NCBI GenBank assembly: GCA_045576235.1
Contig: JAZNGA010000013.1
Location: forward strand, 1-60,966
Reading direction: 5' to 3'
Origin: SIG437 sp045576235
Lineage (GTDB): Bacteria > Bacillota > Clostridia > UBA1381 > UBA9506
Length of the DNA stretch: 60,966 bases
Each line of letters begins with the position of its first letter. Position 1 is the stretch's first letter. Positions 25,898 to 34,084 of this stretch are shown in pieces. The notes under the pieces were generated by a model. It was not told where the DNA came from. It saw only the letters and a program-made list of their open reading frames with translations, and did no database searches. The position numbers were made by a program, and so were the translations under genes.

Positions 25898-27703
25898 ATG
25901 CATAAACAAGAAAACATCAGAAATTTTTCGATAGTAGCGCATATTGACCATGGCAAATCAACCTTAGCCGACAGACTCTTAGAGGCTACGGGCTTACTCA
26001 CTGCGCGCGAAATGGAAGACCAGATTTTAGATAATATGGACATTGAGCGCGAAAGAGGCATCACAATTAAGGCGCGCGCTGTAAGACTTTTATATAAGGC
26101 AAAAGACGGTGAAGAATATATTTTAAATCTCATTGACACGCCCGGACATGTTGACTTTAACTATGAGGTTTCAAGGAGCTTGGCAGCCTGCGAGGGCGCA
26201 ATTTTAATAGTTGATGCGGCGCAGGGAATAGAGGCACAGACTCTTGCCAATACTTATCTTGCAATAGACCATAATCTTGAGATTATGCCTGTTATAAACA
26301 AGATTGACCTTCCTGCTGCTCAGCCTGATGTTGTCATTCGTGAGATTGAGAATGTGATTGGTATTCCTGCAGAAGATGCGCCAAAGATTTCTGCCAAACA
26401 GGGAATAGGCATAGACGAGGTTTTAGAACAGATTGTTAAAATTGTTCCGCCTCCCGATGGCGACAGCTCCGCTCCCTTAAAGGCGCTTATTTTTGATAGC
26501 TTCTATGACCCATATAAGGGAGTAATTATATATTTCAGAGTTAAAGACGGCAAGGTTAAAGCAGGCGACAAAATCAGGCTCATGGCAACTGAAAAAGAGT
26601 TTGATGTTGTTGAAGTTGGCTATTTGCATCCATCAGGCTTTTTAAAATGTGATGAGCTTTTAGCCGGCGAGGTCGGATATTTAACTGCAAGCATTAAAAA
26701 TGTGGAAGACACGCGTGTTGGTGACACGATAACCCTTGCTTCCAATCGTGCAAGCGAGCCGCTTGAAGGCTATAAACAAGTTAATCCTATGGTTTTCTGC
26801 GGAATCTATCCTGCTGACGGAGCAAAATATGAGGATTTGCGAGATGCCTTGGCGAAGCTGAAGCTAAATGATGCATCGCTTTCTTATGAAGCAGAAACCT
26901 CCGTTGCTTTGGGTTTTGGCTTCAGATGTGGCTTTTTAGGGCTTTTACACATGGAGATAATTCAGGAGCGCATAGAAAGAGAATATCTTTTAGACATCGT
27001 GACAACTGCTCCGAGCGTTATATATAAGGTTATGAAAACAAACGGAGAAATGCTTGAAATCTCCAATCCGTCAAATCTTCCGAATCCTGCTGAAATTCAA
27101 TATATGGAAGAGCCGATGGTTAAAGCTGACATTATGACGCCTACTGACTATATAGGAAGCATTATGGAGCTTTGCCAGGACAGACGAGGAATTTATCATA
27201 ATATGACATATATTGACGAGGGCAGAGCGCAGCTCCACTATGACCTGCCTCTTAATGAAATTGTGTATGACTTTTTTGATGCTTTAAAATCAAGAACAAA
27301 GGGATATGCTTCCTTTGACTATGAGCTTGCGGGCTATAGCCAGTCAGACCTTGTTAAGCTTGACATTCTGTTAAATGGTGATATGGTCGATGCACTTTCA
27401 TTTATTGTCCATTCAACAAAATCATATGCAAGAGGAAGAAAGATTGCTGAAAAGCTTAAAGAATCAATCCCGAGACAGCTGTTTGAAATCCCGATTCAGG
27501 CGGCGATTGGAAATAAAATCATAGCCAGAGAAACGGTTAAAGCGATGAGGAAAGATGTTTTAGCCAAATGCTATGGTGGCGACATTTCCCGTAAGAAAAA
27601 GCTCTTGGAAAAACAGAAGGAAGGTAAAAAGCGTATGCGTCAGGTCGGCAGCGTTGAGGTGCCGCAGGAGGCATTTATGTCAGTGCTTAAATTAGATGAA
27701 TAA
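25898..27703 (+). CDS. lepA: Elongation factor 4 (LepA)
   Basis: A ribosome-dependent translation GTPase that back-translocates stalled ribosomes or aids ribosome assembly. The 601-residue protein has a G domain with G1 AHIDHGKSTLADR (about 14-26), G3 DTPGHVDF (about 77-84) and G4 NKID (about 131-134), then EF-G-like domains II, III and V and the LepA-specific C-terminal domain (about 485-601, with SFIVHSTKSYARGRKI). Length normal. A GGAGG SD lies upstream; its end overlaps the hemW start. Confidence 0.97.
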   Translation: MHKQENIRNFSIVAHIDHGKSTLADRLLEATGLLTAREMEDQILDNMDIERERGITIKARAVRLLYKAKDGEEYILNLIDTPGHVDFNYEVSRSLAACEGAILIVDAAQGIEAQTLANTYLAIDHNLEIMPVINKIDLPAAQPDVVIREIENVIGIPAEDAPKISAKQGIGIDEVLEQIVKIVPPPDGDSSAPLKALIFDSFYDPYKGVIIYFRVKDGKVKAGDKIRLMATEKEFDVVEVGYLHPSGFLKCDELLAGEVGYLTASIKNVEDTRVGDTITLASNRASEPLEGYKQVNPMVFCGIYPADGAKYEDLRDALAKLKLNDASLSYEAETSVALGFGFRCGFLGLLHMEIIQERIEREYLLDIVTTAPSVIYKVMKTNGEMLEISNPSNLPNPAEIQYMEEPMVKADIMTPTDYIGSIMELCQDRRGIYHNMTYIDEGRAQLHYDLPLNEIVYDFFDALKSRTKGYASFDYELAGYSQSDLVKLDILLNGDMVDALSFIVHSTKSYARGRKIAEKLKESIPRQLFEIPIQAAIGNKIIARETVKAMRKDVLAKCYGGDISRKKKLLEKQKEGKKRMRQVGSVEVPQEAFMSVLKLDE

Positions 27704-28799
27704 TATGGAAAAGACAGGGCTTTATGTTCATATTCCCTTTTGTATAAGAAAGTGCGGATATTGTGATTTTGCCTCATATGCGGGAATATCAAGTGAAAAA
27801 AAAGAGCAATATATTTCAGCCGTCATAGAGGATATGAAAAAATATGGCGGAGAGGAAATAGACACCATATATGTTGGAGGGGGAACTCCTACAACACTTG
27901 ATATTAAGCAGATAAAGACTTTGATTGATGCCGTGTATGATATTTTTAAAGTAACAGACGATGCTGAGATAACTATAGAGTGTAATCCTAAAACTGTAGA
28001 TTATGAATATTTTAAATCCTTAAAAGAATATGGTTTTAACAGACTCAGCATAGGCGTGCAATCGCTTAATGACTCTCATCTTTCATTTCTCGGAAGAGCG
28101 CATAACAGCATTGAAGCAATTTCGTGCATAAATCAGGCAAAGCAGGCAGGCTTTGAAAACATTAGTGTTGATGTGATGTTTGGATTGCCAAATCAAACGA
28201 TTGAAGACATAGAGAAGACTCTTGAAGAATTAACTGATATGTCACCTTCGCATATTTCGTGTTATAGCCTTATAATTGAGTCGGGAACTGCCTTTTATGA
28301 AAAAAAGGTTGAGCCTCTTGATGATGACAAAGAGCGCGATATGCAGTCTTTTATTGTAGAGTATTTAAAGAAAGAAGGCTATAGTCGTTATGAAATATCA
28401 AACTTTGCTAAAGGAAATATGTATTCAAGGCACAATCTGAAATATTGGAATCTCACGCCTTATATCGGTGTTGGAGCGGCGGCGAGCTCATATTATGGTG
28501 GTAGTCGTTATGAGAAAACAGCTGTTCTTGATGATTATATAAACAGTCCGATAAAAAAGAAAAATCTTCAAAAGGTTACAAAAGACGAAGAGATGTCAGA
28601 ATTTATGTTTTTGGGACTAAGAAAAACAGACGGAGTATCTTTTTCGGAATTTTATAACAAATTCGGCATAGGGATAGAAGAGAAATATGACATAAAAAGA
28701 CATATAGAGCTCGCTCTTTTAATGAAAGACGGTGACAGACTTTATTTGTCAGAGCGGGGAATTGATGTTTCAAACAGCGTGCTTTGCGAGTTTGTGTGA
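27696..28799 (+). CDS. hemW: Radical SAM heme chaperone HemW
   Basis: An HemN-like radical SAM protein now understood as a heme chaperone rather than coproporphyrinogen oxidase. The 367-residue protein starts with YVHIPFCIRKCGYCDF (about 8-23) carrying the CxxxCxxC cluster motif, followed by TIYVGGGTPTTL and NRLSIGVQSL. The extra HemN cysteine is absent from the N terminus, as in HemW. The start overlaps the lepA stop by 8 bases; an alternative ATG at 27705 is possible, and neither has a good SD, so translation is probably coupled. The lepA-hemW order is common in Firmicutes. Confidence 0.9.
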   Translation: MNNMEKTGLYVHIPFCIRKCGYCDFASYAGISSEKKEQYISAVIEDMKKYGGEEIDTIYVGGGTPTTLDIKQIKTLIDAVYDIFKVTDDAEITIECNPKTVDYEYFKSLKEYGFNRLSIGVQSLNDSHLSFLGRAHNSIEAISCINQAKQAGFENISVDVMFGLPNQTIEDIEKTLEELTDMSPSHISCYSLIIESGTAFYEKKVEPLDDDKERDMQSFIVEYLKKEGYSRYEISNFAKGNMYSRHNLKYWNLTPYIGVGAAASSYYGGSRYEKTAVLDDYINSPIKKKNLQKVTKDEEMSEFMFLGLRKTDGVSFSEFYNKFGIGIEEKYDIKRHIELALLMKDGDRLYLSERGIDVSNSVLCEFV

Positions 28800-28865
28800 T
28801 GTTTTTAAATTCTGCTGCGAAAGCTTTAACAACAATGTATAATAATATGGTGCATATACATAATT

Positions 28866-28884
28866 TAATAATGTGCTATTATTA
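28866..28884 (+). repeat. Inverted repeat upstream of nagB
   Basis: Perfect arms TAATAAT/ATTATTA flank a 5-base centre. It lies just upstream of the nagB SD and about 25 bases downstream of a TATAAT (28838-28843) with no clear -35. It could be an operator; this is weak because the sequence is AT-only in its arms. Confidence 0.4.
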
Positions 28885-28910
28885 AAAATAAATCAGGAGA
28901 GTGAAAATTT

Positions 28911-29696
28911 ATGAAACTAATTATCAAAAACAACTACGATGAAATGTGTGCATGGGCAGCGCAGCACATTGCTGACGCAATCAATAATCACAAGGAAAAC
29001 CGCCCGTTCATACTTGGTCTTCCCACAGGCTCATCACCTCTTGGCGTGTATAAGAGATTGATTGAAAAGAATAAAAAAGGTTTAGTGAGCTTTAAAAATG
29101 TTGTAACCTTCAACATGGACGAATATGTTGGTCTTCCCAAAGAACACGACCAGAGCTATTGGTATTTCATGCATGATAACTTCTTTAATCATATTGATAT
29201 TCCTAAAGAAAACATTAACATTTTAAATGGAATGGCTGATGATTTAGAGGCAGAGTGTCAGAGCTATGAAGAAAAAATCGCATCCTATGGCGGAATTGAC
29301 CTTTTCTTAGGCGGAAGCGGGGTTGATGGTCACATTGCATTTAACGAACCATTCACTTCTCTTTCTTCGCGCACAGGTGTTCGTGCTTTAACACAGGACA
29401 CTTTAATCGTTAATTCGCGTTTCTTTGATAATGACCCTGATAAAGTGCCAAAGACAGCCCTTTCTGTTGGTGTGGGAACTGTGTGCGATTCTAAGGAGGT
29501 TCTGCTTTTAATCAGCGGACATAATAAAGCTCGTGCGCTTCGTCATTGCGTCGAGGGTGGCGTGGACCATGCGTGGACAATCAGCGCACTTCAGCTTCAT
29601 CCCTGCGGCATTGTTGCTTGCGATGAAGATGCGTGTGGCGAATTAAAGGTTGACACATACAAATACTTTAAGGAAATATATAAGAACGAAAAATAG
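28911..29696 (+). CDS. nagB: Glucosamine-6-phosphate deaminase
   Basis: Isomerises and deaminates glucosamine-6-phosphate to fructose-6-phosphate and ammonia. The 261-residue protein has the substrate loop LGLPTGSSPLGVYKRL (about 35-50), FNMDEYVGLP with the catalytic Asp (about 67-76), and GVDGHIAFNEPF (about 137-148). An AGGAG SD is present. It is transcribed alone and ends in a bidirectional terminator; nagA is not adjacent. Confidence 0.95.
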   Translation: MKLIIKNNYDEMCAWAAQHIADAINNHKENRPFILGLPTGSSPLGVYKRLIEKNKKGLVSFKNVVTFNMDEYVGLPKEHDQSYWYFMHDNFFNHIDIPKENINILNGMADDLEAECQSYEEKIASYGGIDLFLGGSGVDGHIAFNEPFTSLSSRTGVRALTQDTLIVNSRFFDNDPDKVPKTALSVGVGTVCDSKEVLLLISGHNKARALRHCVEGGVDHAWTISALQLHPCGIVACDEDACGELKVDTYKYFKEIYKNEK

Positions 29697-29709
29697 TATA
29701 TCAAATGAC

Positions 29710-29745
29710 AAGAAACCCCGAAGATTTTCTTCGGGGTTTCTTAAA
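29710..29745. terminator. Bidirectional terminator between nagB and ribU
   Basis: A 15-base-pair perfect stem (arms 29710-29724 and 29728-29742, core AAACCCCGAAGA) closes a 3-base loop. It lies between the convergent ends of nagB and ribU. Confidence 0.88.
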
Positions 29746-29758
29746 TGTTAAAAGAATA

Positions 29759-30412
29759 TTATTTCCATATCAGCATCACAATCATAATGAGGCAGATGAT
29801 AATAAAAATTGAAGCCAAAGTTGTTCCAAGTGTTAAAAATCTGCGCTTTCCCTGAGTGCTTGTGTTATTTGACTCCTCAACTAATTTTGCTCCTCTCAGT
29901 GCTGAAACAACGGGCTTGTAGAGAAGCATTATGATTGCGGCGTTAAGACCGCCTTTTATGAGATTGAAGGGAAGGAAAACGGGAAGGAGCATTGATGCGA
30001 CAACTTCCTGTGGTTGCAGTAAATAGTGGGGCGTGATAAAGTAGTTCCATAAAAGCATAACGCCTGTCGTGAACAAACAGCCTATAATAAGACCTGAGAC
30101 AGCACCAAAAAGCGTGCGTTTCTTTTTATATATTAATGATGCGGTGCACGCAAAAGAACAAGTTGAAATGATGTTCATTATGAGACCATAAAAACCTGTG
30201 TCGCTTGCGGTTACCATTTCAACGAGAGAAACGATAGCAGAGATTGCTGCAGCAGAAAGCGGGCCATAAATAAAGCCTCCGATAGTTATGATGACATCTT
30301 TAGGGTCATATTTTAAAAACATAACCATTGGTATGCGGCCAACAAGCATAACAACATATGAAAGTGCGGCAAGCATGGCAAGCATTGTGAGTTTTTTTGT
30401 TTTTTGATTCAT
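29759..30412 (-). CDS. ribU: Riboflavin ECF transporter S component (RibU)
   Basis: The substrate-binding membrane subunit of an energy-coupling-factor transporter for riboflavin. The 217-residue protein has about six hydrophobic segments, opening with the S-component signature KKLTMLAMLAALSYV (about 5-19, containing the AxxxA motif) and containing YDPKDVIITIGGFIYGP. The start at 30412 has GGAGG 8 bases upstream; longer readings would run into the riboswitch expression platform. The FMN riboswitch upstream strongly supports riboflavin as substrate. The ECF ATPases must be elsewhere. Confidence 0.92.
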   Translation of the reverse strand: MNQKTKKLTMLAMLAALSYVVMLVGRIPMVMFLKYDPKDVIITIGGFIYGPLSAAAISAIVSLVEMVTASDTGFYGLIMNIISTCSFACTASLIYKKKRTLFGAVSGLIIGCLFTTGVMLLWNYFITPHYLLQPQEVVASMLLPVFLPFNLIKGGLNAAIIMLLYKPVVSALRGAKLVEESNNTSTQGKRRFLTLGTTLASIFIIICLIMIVMLIWK

Positions 30413-30436
30413 TATTCCTACCTCCTGAAATTTAAA

Positions 30437-30464
30437 CAGCACCCAAGGAAAACCTTCGGTGCTG
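30437..30464 (-). terminator. Expression-platform hairpin of the FMN riboswitch
   Basis: CAGCACC and GGTGCTG pair, followed by an inner AAGG/CCTT helix with a 4-base loop and one mismatch. It lies between the aptamer and the ribU SD. The following tract (TTTAAATTT) is only weakly T-rich, so both terminator and translational-control readings are possible. Confidence 0.65.
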
Positions 30465-30500
30465 TGAGTGCATACAGAAAAATGCAAAAAGATAAAAAAC

Positions 30501-30610
30501 ATCTTCTTCCATCCAGACTCTACTGTCGGTATTGGAGTTTCACCAATTCATGCGTTTTAGCGCTTGCGGACTTTACCGCCGGTCGGGAATTTCACCCTGC
30601 CCCGAAGACT
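30501..30610 (-). ncRNA. FMN riboswitch (RFN element)
   Basis: Minus-strand sequence carries the conserved RFN blocks in order: CTTCGGGGCAGGGTGAAA, TTCCCGACCGGCGGT, AGTCCGC, GCATGA, TTGGTGAAA, CCGACAGT and AGTCTGGATGGAAGAAG, with P1 closed by TCTTC/GAAGA. FMN binding is expected to reduce ribU expression. Confidence 0.97.
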
Positions 30611-30635
30611 TATATTTAATTCGCATATATTATAT

Positions 30636-30664
30636 ATTATATATTATATGCAAAAGCGTGTCAA
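30636..30664 (-). promoter_or_regulatory. Promoter of the ribU transcript
   Basis: TTGACA (30659-30664) overlaps the stop codon of the AraC-family gene; TATAAT (30636-30641) is 17 bases away. The -10 lies in a run of three TATAATA repeats (30624-30648). Confidence 0.8.
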
Positions 30665-31509
30665 GTGTTAATGGATGTATATTTGCTTGGAGAATATCCA
30701 AATTCTCTTTTAAATGCGGCAGAAAAATATGCCTGAGAAGAAAAACCAAGAGCTTCAGAAATGGCGTTTATGCTTTTTCCGCCTGCAAGCAGAGCTGTTG
30801 CGCGGTTGAGCTTTAGCCTTAAAAAATATTTATGAACCCCTAGGCCCGTATATAGCATAAAGATTTTTTTGAGTCCGCTTGAACTGACGCAACACTTTTC
30901 TGCAATGTCATCAATAGTTAGCATAAGATGAATATTATCACTCATATAGTTTACTGCAGTTTTAAAAATTTTTGTCTTTTCATTATCTGTTTCCGCAGAT
31001 TCGTTAAAGCTTTCAGAGATTGAGAGGAACAGACGATAGACATAATTGACAGCAATAAACATATTGGATTTTGATTCTGCCAGAACAGGAAGCAGATGAT
31101 CTTTTGGCGGAGAGTCAGACGAGGAATTCGTTTTTGAACGAAAAAAGTCTATGAGTGAAAAAATAATATCCCTTTGCATCTGGCTGAGCGTAAGAACCTT
31201 GTTTTCAAAAAACGATGCTAAATCTCCCGACAACGAAAATGAGAAAATAAAAAGTTTTGCAAAATCATTTTTGTCCACATGGTATTTATGAAGCTCCAAT
31301 GGCTTATGAAAAATGAAATCGCCCGTCTTCATATGGTAAACTCTGTCATCTGCAGCAAGGCAGACTTTCCCGTCCATAACATAGACACACTCCCAGAAAT
31401 CGTGTGTTTCGCCTTTGAAACTATAGTCTCCCGGACGAACACATTCAAACATAGAATAGAAGGCTGTTATTTTAAGGATTTCTTCTATTTCATATGCTTT
31501 ATGAGCCAT
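30661..31509 (-). CDS. AraC-family transcriptional regulator with cupin sensor
   Basis: A 282-residue one-component regulator. The N-terminal half is a cupin-like ligand-binding domain (GDYSFKGETHDFWECVYVMDG, here shown by its core HDFWECVYVMDG near residue 40; KTGDFIFHKPLELHKYH near 70). The C-terminal ~100 residues hold two helix-turn-helix motifs (IDDIAEKCCVSSSGLKKIF and NAISEALGFSSQAYFSAAFK, then FGYSPSKY), as in AraC/XylS. ATG 31509 has GAGGAG 8 bases upstream; the longer frame to 31539 is rejected. The ligand and targets are unknown; no sugar operon is adjacent. Confidence 0.9.
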   Translation of the reverse strand: MAHKAYEIEEILKITAFYSMFECVRPGDYSFKGETHDFWECVYVMDGKVCLAADDRVYHMKTGDFIFHKPLELHKYHVDKNDFAKLFIFSFSLSGDLASFFENKVLTLSQMQRDIIFSLIDFFRSKTNSSSDSPPKDHLLPVLAESKSNMFIAVNYVYRLFLSISESFNESAETDNEKTKIFKTAVNYMSDNIHLMLTIDDIAEKCCVSSSGLKKIFMLYTGLGVHKYFLRLKLNRATALLAGGKSINAISEALGFSSQAYFSAAFKREFGYSPSKYTSINT

Positions 31510-31596
31510 AAACTCATCTCCTCTTTCTAAAACAATCAACCGAAATCATAAATTTTTTTCTAAAAATAAATTGATATATGATTTTGTCACATTTTT

Positions 31597-31602
31597 ATTA
31601 TA
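31597..31602 (-). promoter_or_regulatory. Extended -10 promoter of the AraC-family gene
   Basis: The minus strand reads TGGTATAAT, an extended -10 (TGnTATAAT). No good -35 is visible, which fits an activator-dependent or autoregulated promoter. Confidence 0.5.
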
Positions 31603-31665
31603 CCACAAGGAAATGAAAAAATAAACCACAAGAATCAGATTTTATTTTGCTATGGCCCCTTGTCA

Positions 31666-31989
31666 TTATTCCACAACAATCAGTGCAATAAATTCCAGCG
31701 GCTCATCGCCAACAGGTTTAATCGAGTGACCTTTTCCGCTTGGCGTGTGAGTGACATCGCCGGGCTTTACCTCTGTCTCAACTCCATTGTCAGAATATAA
31801 TCCTGTTCCTGATAGAATATAATAGATTTCATATTCTCCGTGGTGCTCGTGATATTCGACAACATCATCTTTTAAAAGAGTAACATGAGAGAAAAATCTG
31901 ACATGACTAATTTCTTCCTCCGCTATCAGATGGCTGACATATTCGTTTACCATATGCTTTCTGTCTTCGGGTGATGTAATTGATTTCAT
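31666..31989 (-). CDS. Small cupin-domain protein
   Basis: A 107-residue single-domain cupin. Metal-ligand positions are visible: EYHEHHGEYEIYYILSGTG (about 45-63) supplies His-x-His and Glu, and GDVTHTPSGKGHSI (about 75-88) supplies the later His. Such proteins range from isomerases to sugar or oxalate sensors; the substrate cannot be told. The AGGAGG SD is good. It follows the membrane-anchored unknown by 24 bases and precedes the AraC-family gene, which itself has a cupin sensor. Confidence 0.85.
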   Translation of the reverse strand: MKSITSPEDRKHMVNEYVSHLIAEEEISHVRFFSHVTLLKDDVVEYHEHHGEYEIYYILSGTGLYSDNGVETEVKPGDVTHTPSGKGHSIKPVGDEPLEFIALIVVE

Positions 31990-32013
31990 AATGAGTCCTC
32001 CTTAAATTGTTTT

Positions 32014-32694
32014 CTATTTCATTTTGCTTGCATAATATGATATTCTCAGGCTCTTTTCTTCATAATAAATTTCCTTTATTGAATCAACAATAGCTGTGTC
32101 GGCATTAATCGCTTTAAGGTCTTTTTTCATAGAAGAAAGCAAGGAGCTAACCTCTTTGTCGCAGTCGGCTTCATATCCTGAGGCAACATTGATATATTTT
32201 GAGATAATTTTTGAACGGGTGGCTTTTGTTCGTTGCTCTTTAGGAAGAGCGTCGAACTCATCATCTGCAATTCCGATAAGCGAGTCGAGCATTCCGATAT
32301 ATTTTCCTTTTAATGCATAGAAAACGGAGGTATATTCTGCGACTATTCGATCATATTGCGTCTCAAAAGATGATTCTGAATTGTTTTCGTTCAAATATTT
32401 TTCAATGGCTTCGTTCACTTTTTTCTCAAAAACCTCCGCTTTTGTAAGCTTTCCTGATTTAATAAGCGCAAGCTCTTCATCAGAGAAGTCTTCTATGGAG
32501 ATTTTTGTGTGTTCTTCAATGTTTTTTCGCATAGCATCCTGCGTGTCATCAAGCTTTTGAGAGAGTTCCTTTGAGTTTGTTGTCAGACCAATATAGACCG
32601 ATTTTATAATGTCCCATTTCCACACAGAAAGCCCTGCGACAACTAATATGGCAACGAGAAAAAATATTCCAATAGCCTTTAAAAACTTTTTCAT
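32014..32694 (-). CDS. Membrane-anchored or secreted helical protein of unknown function
   Basis: A 226-residue protein that I do not recognise. Residues 1-4 are basic (MKKF), about 5-25 are a hydrophobic segment (IGIFFLVAILVVAGLSVW) with no lipobox cysteine, and the rest is highly charged and probably helical, with long Lys/Glu/Ser-rich stretches that could form coiled coils. The start at 32694 is chosen because GGAGGGAG is correctly placed; the frame continues upstream to 32742 but into its promoter. Probably co-transcribed with the cupin gene. Confidence 0.75.
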   Translation of the reverse strand: MKKFLKAIGIFFLVAILVVAGLSVWKWDIIKSVYIGLTTNSKELSQKLDDTQDAMRKNIEEHTKISIEDFSDEELALIKSGKLTKAEVFEKKVNEAIEKYLNENNSESSFETQYDRIVAEYTSVFYALKGKYIGMLDSLIGIADDEFDALPKEQRTKATRSKIISKYINVASGYEADCDKEVSSLLSSMKKDLKAINADTAIVDSIKEIYYEEKSLRISYYASKMK

Positions 32695-32744
32695 TTTCTC
32701 CCTCCTTATCATCTCAGATGCTATGATATAAAAAATACACAATA

Positions 32745-32773
32745 ATTATAACATACAAAATAAAGTTTATCAA
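32745..32773 (-). promoter_or_regulatory. Promoter of the membrane-anchored helical protein
   Basis: TTGATA (32768-32773) and a perfect TATAAT (32745-32750) are spaced 17 bases. Confidence 0.75.
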
Positions 32774-32822
32774 GAAATTTATAATAGCCGGAAGTGACAA
32801 TCTTTTAAAGAAGGCAAAGAGA

Positions 32823-32853
32823 TGAAAAAAAGGGATGCTTTTCAGCACCCCTT
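32823..32853 (-). terminator. Terminator of the zinc-ribbon gene
   Basis: On the minus strand AAGGG-TGC pairs with its complement across 32830-32853 with one mismatch, followed by seven T (32825-32831 region). Confidence 0.85.
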
Positions 32854-32886
32854 GATTATTTCTCCCTTAAATCAAAAGAAAGGGAA

Positions 32887-33156
32887 TTATTTGTGGTTTG
32901 CGAAACATTCGCTGCAATAAACAGGTCTGTCTTCCTTTGGTTCAAAAGGAACTTTAGCCTCTTTACCACAGTCAGCGCAAATAGCTGTGTGCATCTCTCT
33001 TGACTGTCTTAAAGCAGCTTTTCTTGCAACTCTGCAGTCTTTGCAACGAGTAGGTTCATTCTCGAAACCTTTCTCAGCATAAAATTCTTGTTCGCCTGCT
33101 GTGAAAATGAATTCTGCTCCACAGTCTTTGCAAACTAATGTTTTGTCTTCGTACAT
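32887..33156 (-). CDS. Zinc-ribbon protein with two CxxC pairs per half
   Basis: An 89-residue protein with two probable zinc-ribbon modules: CKDCGAEF plus CKDCR (residues 9-43) and CADCGKEAKVPF plus CSECF (residues 60-85). This matches the probable zinc-ribbon (zf-trcl/Tbcl-type) family common in Clostridia, whose role is unknown; nucleic-acid or protein binding is inferred. It has its own terminator. A small hairpin (33202-33216) lies between sigH and this gene. Confidence 0.88.
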   Translation of the reverse strand: MYEDKTLVCKDCGAEFIFTAGEQEFYAEKGFENEPTRCKDCRVARKAALRQSREMHTAICADCGKEAKVPFEPKEDRPVYCSECFANHK

Positions 33157-33234
33157 TTTGTTTCCCTCACTTTTGTTTATTAAAAAATTTATTATGTATA
33201 ACGAAGCATAGCTTCGATAATACCGGGATATTGA

Positions 33235-33870
33235 TTAAGAATTGCTCAAAAATTTCTCAAGCTTTTTTTTAATACGCTGGAGTGCATTGTCAACTGATTT
33301 AGGTTCTTTTTGCATAAGTGCTGCGATTTTACTGTATGAATAACCTTCAAGGTGATACATTAAAACCTGCGCCTCAAAAGGCGATAAATTTTCAATTATT
33401 CTGCCTTTCATGCCGTTGACATTTTCCTTCTCAATCACGATTTGTTCGGGATCGAGTTCTTTTTGCTCTCTCCAGAAATTTGTGCTATCGAAATAAGTAT
33501 AATCTGTTTCCGGTTTGTCGAGTGATACATAACCATTGAGCGGAGCGTGTTTTTTTCGCATTGAAGACTTAACCGCGGTTATAATATGCCTTGTTATACA
33601 AAGTTCGGCAAACGTCTTAAACAAAACTTTCTTTTCTTTATCAAAATCTCTGATAGCTTTATAAAGGCCTATCATACCTTCCTGCAACACATCTTCGCGG
33701 TCGGCACCCACTAAAAAATATGACCTGAGCTTCGCTCTGACAAAATCCATATATTTATTAATTATGTATTCTGTTGCACGGTCATCTCCGTCTTTAGCAA
33801 GACACACGATTTCTTCTTCAGGAGCGCCATCAAACTCATCAAAACTATTTTTATCCGGAGCATTTGGCAC
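33235..33870 (-). CDS. sigH: RNA polymerase sporulation sigma factor SigH
   Basis: A sigma-70 family factor for the transition to stationary phase and the start of sporulation. Region 2 contains DREDVLQEGMIGLYKAIRDF (about residues 56-75) and the SigH-typical KKHAPLNGYVSLDKP (about 111-125); region 4 has the helix-turn-helix YSYSKIAALMQKEPKSVDNA. The start is GTG 33870, 7 bases after GCAGGGGG, giving 211 residues; the longer frame to 33936 is excluded because the sigma-A promoter lies inside it. Confidence 0.95.
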   Translation of the reverse strand: MPNAPDKNSFDEFDGAPEEEIVCLAKDGDDRATEYIINKYMDFVRAKLRSYFLVGADREDVLQEGMIGLYKAIRDFDKEKKVLFKTFAELCITRHIITAVKSSMRKKHAPLNGYVSLDKPETDYTYFDSTNFWREQKELDPEQIVIEKENVNGMKGRIIENLSPFEAQVLMYHLEGYSYSKIAALMQKEPKSVDNALQRIKKKLEKFLSNS

Positions 33871-33903
33871 AAAGAAACCCCCTGCATAAAAGATGATATT
33901 TCC

Positions 33904-33932
33904 ATTATATTCTATTTTTTTTACAAAGTCAA
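33904..33932 (-). promoter_or_regulatory. Sigma-A promoter of sigH
   Basis: TTGACT (33927-33932) and TATAAT (33904-33909), 17 bases apart, place the transcript start near 33897, just upstream of GTG 33870. Confidence 0.85.
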
Positions 33933-34033
33933 GCACATTATTAAAAAAATTTTGTTAAACCAAAATTATTTTATACAAAAACAACAAAAATTATGTAAAA
34001 TAATGTCAAAATATGCAGTTAACTCAATATAAA

Positions 34034-34070
34034 AGTAGCGCAGCAAAAGACTTTATCTTGCTACGCTACT
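34034..34070 (-). terminator. Terminator of the asd-dapA-dapB operon
   Basis: AGTAGCG-AGCAA pairs with TTGCT-CGCTACT around an 11-base loop with one mismatch. The following tract on the minus strand (TTTTATATT) is moderately T-rich. Confidence 0.7.
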
Positions 34071-34084
34071 ATAATGAACTTCTA

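Noticed and set aside
30404..30816. Plus-strand frames opposite ribU leader and the AraC-family gene
   Set aside because: They are antisense to the FMN riboswitch and the regulator, and have no SD or recognisable product.
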